64,000 bases of DNA from Tetracentron sinense. Taxonomy: Eukaryota; Streptophyta; Magnoliopsida; Trochodendrales; Trochodendraceae. The stretch spans positions 44,334,875 through 44,398,874 of the forward strand of contig CM026561.1 in the NCBI GenBank assembly GCA_015143295.1, in the 5' to 3' direction. Of the stretch, positions 21,701 through 32,735 are shown piece after piece (within the stretch, counting starts at the first letter, position 1; each line of letters starts with the position of its first letter). Position numbers and translations under genes: made by a program. The notes under the pieces were generated by a model. It worked only from the letters and a program-made list of their open reading frames with translations. It was not told the origin of the DNA and did no database searches.

Positions 21701-22003
21701 GATGCTATATTTCGCAGTTCTGATGCTTACCTTAAAATTTTCATAAATCCCGCTTCTAGGGCACGTTCGAGGTCAGAGAGTCTAGCTTTCATTGCAAGAA
21801 AGGAACAAAGGGTTTGTAGGCCAATATATTTTAAAATGGAGAAAAAAATGTATCAAATGATGAATTTGAAAAAGAATTAAAAAAAGGTAAATTATATGAA
21901 CTTATCAGCACAGTAATCTGTACCAAAATTAGTATGAGGAGGAACGCAGCCAAGTGAAATAGTTAAACAAAATTGTTTAATTCTTATCACTTTTTGATGT
22001 GGT
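21701..22003. other. Gene-free AT-rich stretch
   Basis: No gene or complete element is recognised between the LTR-like segment and the SINE. Confidence 0.4.
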
Positions 22004-22018
22004 AATGGCAGTTATATC

Positions 22019-22188
22019 GATGCCCGGGATGTAACCTAGTGGCCGAAGGACAAACAGAAACCCAGAGGTCAACTCTTGGGCTCCCTTCAATATCGGTTAT
22101 ATGGGGGGTGGGGGTATTTCCTATGCAACATGTGGGACTATTCTGAGTCTTAAAGGGTTAGGATATCCATGTTTATATATAAAAAAAA
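22019..22188 (+). mobile_element. tRNA-derived SINE, about 170 bp
   Basis: It carries a pol III A box-like GTAACCTAGTGG (22031) and, 36 bp on, a B box-like GGTCAACTCTT (22067), the spacing expected of a tRNA-derived promoter. It ends in a T/A-rich tail and ten A residues (22181-22190). A target duplication of about 15 bp (starting AATGGCAGTT) lies at 22004-22018 and 22189-22203, with one mismatch. A truncated, inverted copy of the same family lies at 59162-59275. Confidence 0.78.
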
Positions 22189-22203
22189 AATGGCAGTTTT
22201 ATC

Positions 22204-22449
22204 TATTGAAATAGTAATTGTACTTTATTAAGCTTGGAATATATCAAGTACCTTTCTATTAAATAAAATAGAAAACATAAAAATAAAAGGAAGAAGAGGG
22301 AGAAGATATGACTGATTAGAGACAGTCTGAGACCTCTATCAATGTCTCTTCGAGGGGGCAAACCTTTCACATGTTCTCTTAGAACAAATAACTTCATTCA
22401 ACATATCTATAAATGAACAATTACATATCTTTTTATAATGACAATAATA
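22204..22449. other. Gene-free stretch
   Basis: AT-rich sequence between the SINE and duplicated block copy A, with nothing recognised. Confidence 0.4.
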
Positions 22450-23247
22450 ATTACAAATTATCCAAACCACCCACTAATCCTATCCCTAATCCATTAATAT
22501 TTTTTTTGTGTGTAATTAATAAGAATAACGATGAAATAGCTATCGGGTTAGGCTCATTTTCTTTGAGGAGGGGGTAAAAAGCAGGCTCTATGTTTTTTAC
22601 ATCTAAGGTACAATGGGCGAAGAACCCTATCATAGTTAGGCGATGTGGGTTAATTGGGCTACCCAATCTTTGCTTGGTATCATAACACAAACTAGCAAGT
22701 TGCTTTTGTCCTTTATTATTTTATTTTATAACACACACTGACCCACACACCCGGACTCTTTTTAAGGCGTGTGTGTGGTTATATGCTTTCGTAGAGATTG
22801 AAAGGCTGCATGTTGTGTCCGGGTGTGTGTGCGTGTGTATATATATATATATATATAAAGGGTACCATGGGCAATGAGGAATGTCCCCTACACAATAAAC
22901 ACAGTCTACTGTATAATGTACATAAAATGAGAAAGACTCTCTGTCATCATTCCATACGTACCGGAAGGTGGGTTGCCTTTCTGGTTGTGTTCAAGGAATT
23001 GCCACCTCTGTCTTGGGTGCCTTTTTTTTTTTTTTGGAAGATTGACTGTCTTGGGTGTTGTCGCAACCATAACCACACTTATATTATGTGATGTGATTAC
23101 CCCCTTAATTTGGATTAAATAAGGGTTTTATATGTGTTTATCCATAACATAATGACCATCACTTTGAAAGGGACTTGATGAGAGGCATTTGATAGTGAGT
23201 CTAAACTTGAAAATGCAGTTGATTAAATGTTATGGCGCACCTAGGGC

Positions 23248-23396
23248 TAGGAGCTTCCTTTTTTATACTAAGGCCTTAGTATGTTTGTAATTAGTGAAAA
23301 AGGTTGGGGCAATCTTGTAGCACTTCAAATTACAAGATTGTCACCGTGATAGTATAAAAAGGGAGCTTTGCTCAATGTCGTGAAGCATAGCTCTTC
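23248..23396. mobile_element. Palindromic hairpin MITE (family H), copy 1
   Basis: A foldback unit of about 150 bp. GAGCTTCCTTTTTTATACTA pairs with TAGTATAAAAAGGGAGCTTT, and the inner GTAATTAG and AATTACAAG segments also pair. It occupies the same place in the duplicated block as the copies at 36941-37103 and 38271-38438. Confidence 0.7.
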
Positions 23397-23584
23397 TTTG
23401 TATTTAAACTATTTTATTAAAACATTAATTTAAAGCTAAAATTTGGTAGAATTAAATGTCACTAGAATTTAGAAATAGCTAATTTAATTACTATAAGCTA
23501 GTTAAATGGATTTTTTTTGGTTGGAAAGGTAATTTAAACACACATATCAAACCGAAGGCGTAAACGCTAGATTCTATAAGGGTA

Positions 23585-24315
23585 AACTCACACAACCACT
23601 CTAAAGGGCTTGACTTAAGGAGGATTTGTGGTCCTTTATATGCAGGGGCGGAGCGACATGGGGCCTGGGGGGGGGGGGGGGTATTCTATACAAACGGACA
23701 CAAATAGACACGATGACTCATGAACTTGGCCCTTAAAATTTTTTTTCCAGGGGCTACGCCCTCAAACTCCCATTGTTAGCCCCCTGCAAGAGAATCCTGG
23801 CTCTATCCTTGTTTATACACCCTTGTGAAAGCTAGTACCCAGCCGAGGTGAGATTATAAGTGGGAGAATAACACCTGGGATGAATTAATTTTTTGATTTT
23901 TTTTTGTTAGAGAAGTAATCTAAACACACACATCATACCTAAGATAACCATTGCGGCTGGGTGTTACTCTCCCGCTTAAAGTCTCACCTCGGTTGGGTAC
24001 TAGTTTTTGGAGGGGTGTATAAGAATAAGGGCTCCAAATTTGCTGTGGTGGACGCCCGAGCTAGGTGATCACCCAAGTTGGGTGGTCGAGCATCTACAAA
24101 TCTCGTGATCTAAAAAGAGAAGTCATTTCATTTTCTACTCATGATTTTGACTTCTCCCCACTTGATATGATCTCTCCCCTTCTAATCGTCACATATCCAT
24201 TGATTTCTGGGTGGGCGCTCGTTCACAAGAGCAAATTCGAAGATTCGAAGCTAAGTATAAGGGACCACAAACCTTCCTTTAAACCGGACCCTTTTGGAGT
24301 GGTTGTGTGTACTTA
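23585..24315. mobile_element. Nested inverted-repeat element, 0.73 kb
   Basis: The left end CACACAACCACTCTAAAGGG and the right end near 24280-24313 (CCCTTTTGGAGTGGTTGTGTG) are inverted copies. Each is followed inward by sequence around TTTGTGGTCC/GGACCACAAA. An inner inverted repeat pairs GTACCCAGCCGAGGTGAG (23836) with CTCACCTCGGTTGGGTAC (23983). The middle also contains a relic of the Mutator-type MITE (24105-24170, GATTTTGACTTCTCCCCAC) and a run of G at 23669-23683. Confidence 0.6.
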
Positions 24316-24825
24316 AATGGTTTTCGATGGGTAGGTTTGAGTTCTTTATTGGTTGGATTCGGGTTGGAGGACGTTTCCACCCTTAGGCCCACCAGCAATC
24401 AATGGTTCGATGCTCTCCTTCAACTACCTTTATGATGTCCCACGCACGAGAGTGTGGATTAGCAACAGTCCTCTTGTAGCATTTGGGTTATAACACACAT
24501 GATATTGGTCTACAGCTCTACCTTAATAATAAAAAGGGCAGTGATTAGCCTACCACGCATTTGACAATGTAGTCAAATGCCATGTCCATATGTCCCTTTT
24601 AACACCCTTTTACTTATGGATAAGCTTAAGAAAATTAAGATAAATATTTTTGTTTTTTTTGTCTTTTTAAAAAATAAGGTCAAATTACTTAACCTTAATA
24701 GTGAGTGAATCTTAACCAAAATTGATGTGTTAAAAGGGGTCATGAACTAATGAAGACAACACATTTGATTACATAATCAAATGCAACGGTAAGTTAAACA
24801 TTTCCCATAATAATAAAAAAGAAAA

Positions 24826-26040
24826 GGGTGGTGCTATACACACCAATAATTACTAATATACATCAAAATTATAAATAAATAAAACTCACATTTGTTAGTA
24901 TACACACCAAACAAAGATGGAAAAGACTATTTGCCCTCATCTGCGATTAATGATACGTTTACATCAAATATAAAATTCTTGACTAATGATACGATACCGG
25001 CAAACACCCTACATCAGTCCCTCAACCCCTCAATGCTATGAGGTAAATGAGGTTCTAAAATAGGCAAAAAAGACTTGATTTTGGCGATGAAATGCCAATT
25101 TATCAATCCAACAATTGAAGAACCAGTGGAGATTGATGATAAACTTTAGCAGGGAGATTTGAGTGGCATCCCAGTCTAATTGGTAAGTTTTTCACAAATC
25201 GTCCTACTAATTGGGTAGCAGCTAAAACTGTTCTTCTTAGAGCCTGGAACCCAGGGGAAGGAGTAGAAGAATTAGATTTATCTGGGTTCTCAATTGACCT
25301 CGGGCTTACAGTAGCCATTATTGGCACTTTAAAGGTGGAAACCTAAGACACCATCGCAGGAGTTGGAGTTTAAGGTAGAAAGGTGGTTCAGTTGCTTGCT
25401 CAGGTAGTGGCTTTGGTGGAGGAGGTCGATATAGCTCCCGATGGTATTGTATGGGGGTAAGTTTGCATTAATGGGTCATTGAGGGCCTCGGATTCTCTCT
25501 GGCAAAGCCAGAAAGGATCCATTCGGGTGTCATCAAAATAGAGAACAAGTGGTGGAGAAATCAAAATCATGAGTCCCGTGATTTTGACTTCGCAACAGAC
25601 TAGAGGAGATTAGAAGACATGTGACAATAAATAAATGAGAAAAATGGAGAGATATATAAAAATATCATAGAAAGAAAATGAAATGACTTTTCTTCTTTTC
25701 CGGCCTCCTGTAACATGATGCAGGACACCCGAGACGACTTTTCTGGCTTCGCTAGAGACAATCCTGAGCCATCATTGAGCTCCGTTGCAGACGCTCCTTG
25801 CAGATCCGTACATCCTTTTTCTGTATGCCACTCCGTAAGAGATGCCTCCTTGAGGTTGGTCCATTACCTCCCTCCTCTTTGTTCGACTACACTAAGGACT
25901 AAAGATGGGAGGAGGATAAAGGCATCATTCTTCTTTTCTATTATTCTTTTCTCTTCTTTTTAGTGTGTAAATAAGTAAATATTGAGACTGTTTTAATTTG
26001 GTGTATATCTAAACATTGGGGGTGTGCATGTAGCACCACA
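24826..26040. mobile_element. 1.2-kb TIR element (Mutator-like?) with empty site in copy B
   Basis: The ends GGGTGGTGCTATACACACC and GGTGTGCATGTAGCACCAC are inverted relative to each other. Copy B reads straight through (CCCATAATAAAAAAATTCAAAAG near 39109-39125) without these 1.2 kb, so the insertion is real. Interior ORFs are weak and no transposase is recognised. A Mutator-type MITE (25484-25770) is nested inside. The target duplication falls in an A-rich run and cannot be read reliably. Confidence 0.65.
25484..25770. mobile_element. Mutator-type MITE (family M), 287 bp, 9-bp TSD
   Basis: Terminal repeats GGCCTCGGATTCTC and GACAATCCTGAGCC are inverted. The subterminal palindrome TCTGGCAAAGCCAGA and its partner TCTGGCTTCGCTAGA follow. 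The flanking 9-mers are GTCATTGAG (25475-25483) and ATCATTGAG (25771-25779), with 8 of 9 matching; 9 bp is the Mutator target size. The interior carries the family mark GATTTTGACTTC on both strands. Confidence 0.85.
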
Positions 26041-26640
26041 CTCAAAAAAATTCAAAAGAGATTAATTAAAAGTTTTTTAGTAGACATTTTGAAATGACGT
26101 TTATATAGACAATTTCGGTCCTACAATCGAAATCGAAATCAAAATTTAGAAAATTTTGGATTTTGAAAAAAAAATTAAATATTTTCACGATATTTAATGA
26201 AATATTATCCAAAATTTTGAAATATTTCATTTTTATTAAAATTAAATATATATTTTTATAATAATATCATATTATTTTTAAAAATAATTTCTAAAATTTT
26301 CAAAATTTCAATAAAAATTTCTAAAATTTTACAAATTTTTTTTTGCTATTTTATTAAAAAATAACTAAAAATCATTTTTCAAATTTTCAAACAAAATTAT
26401 GAAATTTCGATCAAAATCTATAAAAAAAAAAATTAGGGATTTTGATTTCGTTGCGGCGAACGAAATTGAAATTTCATGAAATCTCACAGGGATTTCGAAC
26501 CTTGGGAAAAGTCACCTTCTTTATAATTTAATTTTTTTTTTTTTTTTTTTACTGAGGTGGACCCATAGCATGACTACTATAGCCCTTTGGCTACAGTAGG
26601 AGTTAATGTTGCTAATCCACACTCCACGGTGTCCACGACA
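26041..26640. repeat. Duplicated block, copy A (second part), GAAATTTC-rich
   Basis: AT-rich sequence full of GAAATTT/AAATTTC on both strands, matching 39115-39920 of copy B (GACGTTTATAT, TTTCGGTCCT, TGACTACTGTAGC-type end). The paired TTCGGTCCTACAATCGAAAT start and AATTTCATGAAATC end look like hAT-style subterminal repeats, but no target duplication was found. A T-run occupies 26529-26550. Confidence 0.55.
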
Positions 26641-26864
26641 ACATGTATTTAAGAGTCAATTACACTCACCTTCTCCGGTTTGGTGAAATTTCAAAAACCT
26701 CTCATTTTGTTTTTGAAATTACACTAACCTCCGCTGTCAGGCTTATCATATTAACTCCATTAATGATATTTTTTTTATTTTTTTATTTTATCCTTATTAC
26801 TTAGAGGAAACACCAATTTAAGGCTTAGTTTGAGAGCTCGAAAAAAAAAAAAACATAAACGTCC
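26641..26864. other. Spacer, AT-rich, no gene
   Basis: Short non-coding stretch before the tandem array, with nothing recognised. Confidence 0.4.
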
Positions 26865-27645
26865 TAAGTTGCCACGTGTCACTTTTAACACCCACTAATT
26901 ATGATTAATATTCACTCACCCTTAAGGTTTATCCATCTAACCTTGGTTTTTCGGGAAAAAATAATATTAGGTTGATTATGCTTAACCACAATTAAAGGGG
27001 CTCTACAAGCCGCCGTGTGTCCCTTTTAACACCCACTAATTGTGGTTAAGATTCACTCGTCCCTAGGATTCATCAATCTAACCTTGGTTATAAGGAAATA
27101 ATATAAAATATTAATCTTAGGTTAATTATGTTTAACCGTAGTTAAAGGATCTCTATAAGCCGTCACTTGTCCCTTTTAACACCCACTAACTATGATCACT
27201 CACCCCTAAGGTTCATCCATCTATCATTGGTTTTTAGAAAGAAAAAAAAAAAACTTAAGTTGATTATGCTTAACCACAATTAAAGGGGGTTCTACAAGTT
27301 GTCACGTGTCCCCTTTAATTAATACCCATTAACTGTGGTTAAGATTCACTCACCCCTAGGATTCATCCATCTAACCTTGGTTTTTAGAAGAAAAAAAACC
27401 TTCGGTTGATTTTACTTAACCCCACGTGTTCCCTTCAACACCCCCTAACTATGGTTAAGATTCACTCACCGCTACAATTTATCCATCTAGACTTGGTTTT
27501 AAGAAAAAAAATGAAAAAATATTAACCTTGGGTTAATGATATTTAACCATTGAAGTGTCTCTATAAGCCGCCATATGTCCCTTTTAATAACCACTAACTA
27601 TGGTTAAGATTCACTCACCTCTCTAAAGTTCATCTATCTAATATT

Positions 27646-27650
<5 letters not shown>
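26865..27650. repeat. Six-unit tandem array of a MITE-related repeat
   Basis: Units of about 122-150 bp each contain CACGTGTCCCTTTTAAC, then ACCCACTAA and TGTGGTTAAGATTCACTC, then CATCCATCTAACCTTGG, then an A-rich tract and AACCACAATTAAAGGGG. The GTGTCCC landmarks fall near 26877, 27017, 27166, 27304, 27426 and 27576. Single or double units of the same sequence occur at 7838-8105, 38880-39060, 39300-39420 and inside the foldback MITE at 41350. TTAACCACAGTTAA is palindromic, so the array can fold. Confidence 0.85.

Positions 27651-27683
<33 letters not shown>
27650..27683. repeat. (AT)n microsatellite
   Basis: About 17 uninterrupted AT dinucleotides at the end of the tandem array. Confidence 0.95.
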
Positions 27684-27684
<1 letters not shown>

Positions 27685-29077
27685 GAAAGGCTAACAACAA
27701 CTTAATGTGTGAAATTGTTAACGACCATCAATGCATTTTTTCATAGGAGACAGTTCATTAAATAAGAGAGAGAAAAGTCAAACTGTATTTATTATCTCCT
27801 ACATTTAATGATTGGTCTCCTATAAAAAGACTAAAATACACATATCTTAGTGGATTTTGATAATAAATACAGGGGTAAAAATGTCTTGGTGGAAATATAT
27901 ATTAACCTTAAGTTGATACTATTAACCTTGGTTACCAAACCCAATTATCATTTATTTTATTAGTTAACTTTGTCTTTAAGAAGGGTAATTGGTTACCAAT
28001 ACCCAATTATCATGTTTGCCTTAACTTCGATCCACGGTATTGGCTGCCCTTGTGTTTAATCTCATGGTTGTTTTGCAATGTTTGTTTATTAGGGGGTTTT
28101 GGCCATTGATAAGAATGACTTGAAAAATCAAAACTCAAGCATCCTCTTTACATTAATCCACAATTACAATCAGAAATATAAAAACCTGCTAGGGATCACT
28201 AGGATAAGAAATTGCTCCATAGGTTACGGTCCTTGTATAGTATCTCTAAGGCTCCTGTGCTTTCACAAGATAAACACTCAAGCAAGCCAAAACTCCACAA
28301 AGCAGATGCAGTATGATTGTGTGTACAATCCCTACAAACCTCTAACTCTGTAAAAATAATAATAATAATAATCTGGCCATATATGATTGTGCTTACAAAA
28401 GATCAGCAAAAGGCATTCTTATGATTGTACTTTGATTTTCTACAGGCATGAACATCAACCATCTGTTATGCAATGTTTGCCTATTAGTCGTTTTCCCACA
28501 TTTTCCCCCTTTCTTTTGGCCATATATTTAGAAGAGAATTTTAGGATTTGAATCTATGGTGTTGATCTTTACATTGCTCAGTGCTTTGATTTACATGTAT
28601 CTGTAACATTTCTAGGGAGTCATGAAAGCAGTAAGGAAAAAGAAAATCAAACTTTATCTCATCCACTTTCTTCTCACAGGAATTAATACACAGTGCATCT
28701 CCTCCATTGAAAAGGGCTGATGCATAAGGAAAGAGAGGCGTAAGGACTTTGAATGAAGTAAAGCTTGGAGTAACTTTTTTTTTTCACTCAATCAAACCCA
28801 AAAATGGATGGTCAATGGAGAAAATGTATGTTTTCAGCTCTCCCTAAAGCTATGTTATATTAATGCTAGTGCCTAAGAAAAGCACCCAGATGCCAATCAC
28901 AGGCTTTAAGAATTCATATTTCTGAAACAATTTTGGGAATTTGAGGTGAATGTTGATTATGTAGTGCTAATATTTGGCATTTAATTTGATTGAGAAAATA
29001 AATTTCTTACAGGTTGTAGGATAATTTAGTATGTTATATAAATTGTGTAGTTCTTGGCCAGATGAGCAAGAGGAATA
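27684..29077. other. Gene-free stretch upstream of the Copia element
   Basis: No recognisable gene. A (TAA)n run lies near 28356-28371. ORF-like stretches such as 28099-28353 have no recognisable domain and are not supported as genes. Confidence 0.4.
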
Positions 29078-29597
29078 TGTTGGAATTTGGCTCGAATAAG
29101 AAAAATACCAAGGGGCTATCGATCGCCCAATGCGCTGTTTTGCGTGGACATTTTTGGGAAATTGTTATTTTTGTCTCTTTATGTTTTGGAAAACCCCTAT
29201 TCTGATTGGGGGACTTTCTATTGGTCTAAGACTTTTGTTTAGGCCTATAAATAGGGGATTATGGGTCTAGTGTTTGCATATTTGGCATCAAGGATCAAGG
29301 GAATGCTTTTACATTGAGAGTGAGAGGTAATAGAAAGAGTTAAAACATATTAGGGTTGAGAAAGGTTTAAGGGAGGATAGATAGGGATTCTTCTTTGGGT
29401 TTTCATAGAGAAGGTGGGTTGAGTGCTTTTGTATTGGTTCCTCAAGGTTTCTGTGAATAAAGAAGTGATCGGATCTTAACCTGTGGATGTAGGCAGGTTG
29501 TTGCTGAACCATATATATCTCTTGTATTCCCTTGTGGTGTGTGTTTTGGTTTATTCTTTTCGTCGGGTTATTTTCTATTGGTTGTTTTCCCACAACA
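29078..29597 (+). repeat. Copia 5' LTR
   Basis: 520 bp, TGTTG...CAACA, with TATAAATA at 29246-29253. It contains CTATCGATCGCCC (29117) upstream of the TATA box; the 3' LTR has GCGATTGACAGCCC at that spot. Confidence 0.9.
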
Positions 29598-29757
29598 AAT
29601 TAGTATCAGAGTCTCGCAAGGGCGTCGTAGTTCAACAAATTAGTATCTGTGGCAAAGGAGAGTAAAGGATGTCGTAGTTCAACAGAGTCTCGCAAGGGCG
29701 TTGAAGAGGGATTCCTGTAGACCGGAAAAGATGCTTGATGCAGATTGAGAAAACATT

Positions 29758-30470
29758 GAGGCGAGGGCAGTTAGTAGAATACACTTCTATCTTGCAGATA
29801 ACGTGATACATTACATTATGGATGAGGAATCAGCACCGGATCTTTGGAAGAAGTTAGAAACGCTCTATATCGGAAAGAGCCTTACTAACAGGTTATACTT
29901 GAAAAAGGAGTTCAATACCTTAAAGATGGTGAATGGTACAGATCTCATGGAGCACATTAATGTGTTAAACCAAATCTTGAATTAACTATTGAAAGTTAGT
30001 GTCAAGGTGGATAAAGAAGACCAGGCCGTAGGAATTCTTACATTACTTCTAGACTCATATGATCACTTGGTGACAACTCTCATGTATGACAAGGAGACAC
30101 TACTAATGAAACAGGTCATGGCGGCACTACTCTCTTATGAGATTAGGTGAAAGTCATCGTATGATGGAAAAAATAATGTCATGGTTGCTCGGGGAGAAGG
30201 AAAGGACTTAGAGAGAGGATCTGGAAAAGGTGGGGTTCAGTGCTATTATTGCAAAGAATTAGGGCACTTTAAAAGGGAGTGTCCAAGGCGTGCTGATAGG
30301 AAGAGAAATTCTTCCAGAGGAGATTCTTTGGTGACAATAGCAACGGACAATGAGAAATACATTGGAGATGTTTTCATAGTCTCCAAAGGTGCAGACAAAT
30401 CTTGCAGTGAGTGAATTTTAGATTCGGGGGCTTCATGTCATATTTGCTCAAATATGAAATTTTTTGATAT
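29758..30470 (+). pseudogene. Copia gag and protease remnant, with stops
   Basis: One reading frame carries the Copia gag (UBN2-type) block: LWKKLETLYIGKSLTNRLYL then KKEFNTLKMVNGTDL. It continues to a CCHC zinc knuckle, CYYCKELGHFKREC (about 30241-30282), which binds RNA in packaging. Further on, still in frame, is the protease motif ILDSGASCH (about 30418-30444). In-frame stops at about 29983, 30148 and 30412 interrupt it. The N-terminal part of gag is missing. Confidence 0.85.
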
Positions 30471-30573
30471 ATTCCAAAAGCGGATAGGAAAAGTGTTCCT
30501 AGGTGATGGATTTGAATGTGAAATCATAGGGTCTGGTAATGTAAAGATAAAAATGTTTGATAGAGTTATTCGG

Positions 30574-30780
30574 TGGGAGGGGTAACTTGTGTCCCTAAGT
30601 TGCGAAGAAATTTAATATCCCTTGGGCAATTAGATTCCAAGGGCTGTTGCTACACAGTTGCAAGTGGAGTTATCAAAATAAAGCGAGGAAAGCAGGGTTA
30701 CTTAATTTTGGCGAAAGGGAAGAAGTGTTGTGGTTTATATCTCCTGGAGGGGAATACGATGGTAAGTGGAGCTACTACAA
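30574..30780 (+). pseudogene. Copia GAG-pre-integrase remnant
   Basis: Frame-shifted relative to gag. It encodes VPKLRRNLISLGQLDSKGC then a YLILAKGKKCCGLYLLEG-like segment, the GAG-pre-integrase domain that sits between protease and integrase in Copia polyproteins. The sequence then runs into a non-coding tail with a short duplicated motif, GTTTGCAGTAATTGCAAA (about 31108 and 31129). No integrase follows. Confidence 0.75.
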
Positions 30781-31301
30781 GGTCTGTAGGAAAACGAAAA
30801 CCTGATGTTGTGCAGAGGGTAGAGAGCTCACCTAAAGTCTCTTTCACAGTTGGTGCAGAGATGGGTATTCCGATAGGTTTTCGTAAGGGTGGAGATGGTG
30901 ATGATGTGCTGTTGACGGAGAGGATGGGTCAATGTCTTCGTCCAGGATTCTTCTAGATTGGAGAATGAGTTTTCAGGCTACACATGGGTTTTGGCCATGT
31001 TTTATCGAATCCGGTGGAGTGCTTTCCAGGGTTGGATTCGAGGGTGTGTGTAGCTGGTGGGTCTCTTTCGCAGATGGTGTAGAGGCGGTGAAGGTCAAAG
31101 CGAGTGTTTGCAGTAATTGCAAATGGGTTTGCAGTAATTGCAAACGGGTCTTCAAAATTTTGAGAGAGATTTTGGTTCGAGGTGGAGGTACTTCCCGGAT
31201 GTAGGCGATGCGGTGTTCTATCTTAAAGGTCTGTTTGGTGATTAGTAAATTGGTTCTCTTGATTGCGGGTGGGGTCGCGGAATTCTCGTCAAGGTGGAGA
31301 T

Positions 31302-31818
31302 TGTTGGAATTTGGCTCGAATAAGAAAAACCTCAAGGGGCGATTGACAGCCCAATGCGTTGTTTTGCGTGAAAATTGTTGGAAAATTGTTATTTTAGTCC
31401 ATTTATGTTTTGGGATGCCCCTATTTCGATTGGGGGACTTTCTATTAGTTTAAGGCTCTTGTTTAGGCTATAAATAGGGGATTATGGGTCTAGGTTTTGC
31501 ATATTTGGCATCAAAGGATCAGGGGAATGCTTTTACATTGAGAGTGGGAGGTAATAGAAAGGGTTAAAGCATACTAGGGTTTGAGAAAGGTTTAAGAGAT
31601 GATAGATAATGATTCTTCTTTGGGTTTTCATAGAGAAGGTGAGTTGAGTGCTTTTGTACTAGTTCCTCAAGGTTTCTGTGAATAAAGAAGTGATCGGATC
31701 TTGACCCGTAAACGTAGGCAGGTTGTTGCCGAACCACGTATATCTCTTGTGTTCCCTTGTGGTGTGTGTTTTGGTTTATTTTTTTCGTCGGGTTTCTATT
31801 GGCTGTTTTCCCACAACA
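31302..31818 (+). repeat. Copia 3' LTR
   Basis: 517 bp, the partner of 29078-29597. TATAAATA at 31469-31476. It differs from the 5' LTR at scattered sites, including CGATTGACAG in place of CTATCGATCG. Confidence 0.9.
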
Positions 31819-32265
31819 GTATTCAAAGAACTTCTAATTACTAGGCATAAAGAGTTGTGAAAAAGGAAGGGGATGCCTAAAGGGAAGATGAGCTGTGCTC
31901 TCTAGATCTTATCAGCCTCCATGTTGAGATACAAGCTTCCAAGAATTGAAGTCTTGCAATTTTTTGGTTATGTTTTTTTGAGTGGAGAAAATGGGTTGAA
32001 GCTCAAATGGTGACCGTAAAGGATCATCGCAAGGTATCATTCATCAACAGTCTTGAACAAACTTTGGATTTTACTTTGCTTGTAACTTGTATGGTATCAT
32101 TTATTTAGGTCTTGAATAAAGGCCATTTAATATTGGAGTTTGCTAATTATCAAGTAAAGACTCCTTTAGGTCAGGTCTGGTGTTTGTTAGTTTGAATCTA
32201 GGGCAAACTATTTGCATTAATTATGATTAAAGGGGAATTTGAATCTTTCTCTGTAGGGTACTTAT
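31819..32265. other. Gene-free stretch
   Basis: Nothing recognised between the Copia element and the LTR fragment. Confidence 0.4.
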
Positions 32266-32735
32266 GATCGATCACATTCAATCAAAACTTTACAAAAACT
32301 CTCTGTGTGTTATGTGTCAGATCACCTTCAGGTGTGATAGATCACAGTGTAGGTGCAATCGATCGCAGCATATGTGTGATCAATTATAGTTGCGCCTAAA
32401 AATTTTTAAAAGTTACGAAAATGAGGGTTTTAAACCCCCTAGGTTATAAATAAAGGTTCCATTTCGAGGTTTTAGAGTGTTCTAAACATTTCTAACCTAA
32501 TTTGACAAAGGAGATGAGAGAATCTAGAGTTTTAAGATGGAGATTGCTCTTAGAAAGTGGAGAAAGCTTGGAGATTTTTCCCAAAGCATTTTTGAGCGAT
32601 TTGGATCTAAGGGAAGGATCCCTAAGGTCGATAAACTTTCTAACTCAACCCTATTATAATGTTTTGTGAATATTAGTATGATAGAAATGATAGAAATAAA
32701 GATTAGATATGTTTTTCCCCAATTATGTATGAATT
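32266..32735 (+). mobile_element. Truncated LTR fragment, same family as 53223-55263
   Basis: It shares GGGTTTTAAACCCCCTAGG, then TATAAATA (32445-32452), then AATCTAGAGTTTT, GGAGATTGCT, CCCAAAGC and GGATCCCTAAGGT-type blocks with the solo LTR at 53640-53890. Upstream it carries the same cluster of GATCGATCGCA-like motifs (32267-32390). Both LTR ends are missing. Confidence 0.8.

Larger units (their letters stand above)
22450..24825. repeat. Duplicated block, copy A (first part)
   Basis: Collinear with copy B (about 35225-39115) through shared landmarks: GTGTAATTAATAAGAATAA, GGCTCTATGTTTTTTACATC, GGTGGGTTGCC, GTTGTGTTCAAGGAATTGCCAC, CATTTGATAGTGA, CAATCAATGGTT, and the foldback piece with CATTTGAC...GTCAAATG. 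Copy A lacks the hAT element and the inverted LTR fragment of copy B, but has its own insertions (22615-22866, 23585-24315). The nature of the block (old transposon or segmental duplication) is unclear and it has no coding signal. (TA)n at 22836-22857. Confidence 0.7.
29078..31818 (+). mobile_element. Copia-like LTR retrotransposon, internally deleted (2.74 kb)
   Basis: Two LTRs in the same orientation (29078-29597 and 31302-31818) start TGTTGGAATTTGGC and end CCCACAACA. A primer-binding-like TAGTATCAGAGTC (29601), similar to the initiator-Met site TGGTATCAGAGC, follows the 5' LTR. The purine tract AAGGTGGAGAT precedes the 3' LTR. The internal 1.7 kb retains gag, the start of protease and a GAG-pre-integrase remnant. 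The integrase core, reverse transcriptase and RNase H are missing. The reading frame has several stops, so it is non-autonomous. The LTRs differ at many positions, so insertion is not recent. Flanking 5-mers (GAATA/GTATT) do not match well. Confidence 0.9.

Noticed and set aside
29309..29593. Minus-strand ORF across the Copia 5' LTR
   Set aside because: It lies inside an LTR with clear ends and a TATA box on the plus strand, and the protein has no domain.
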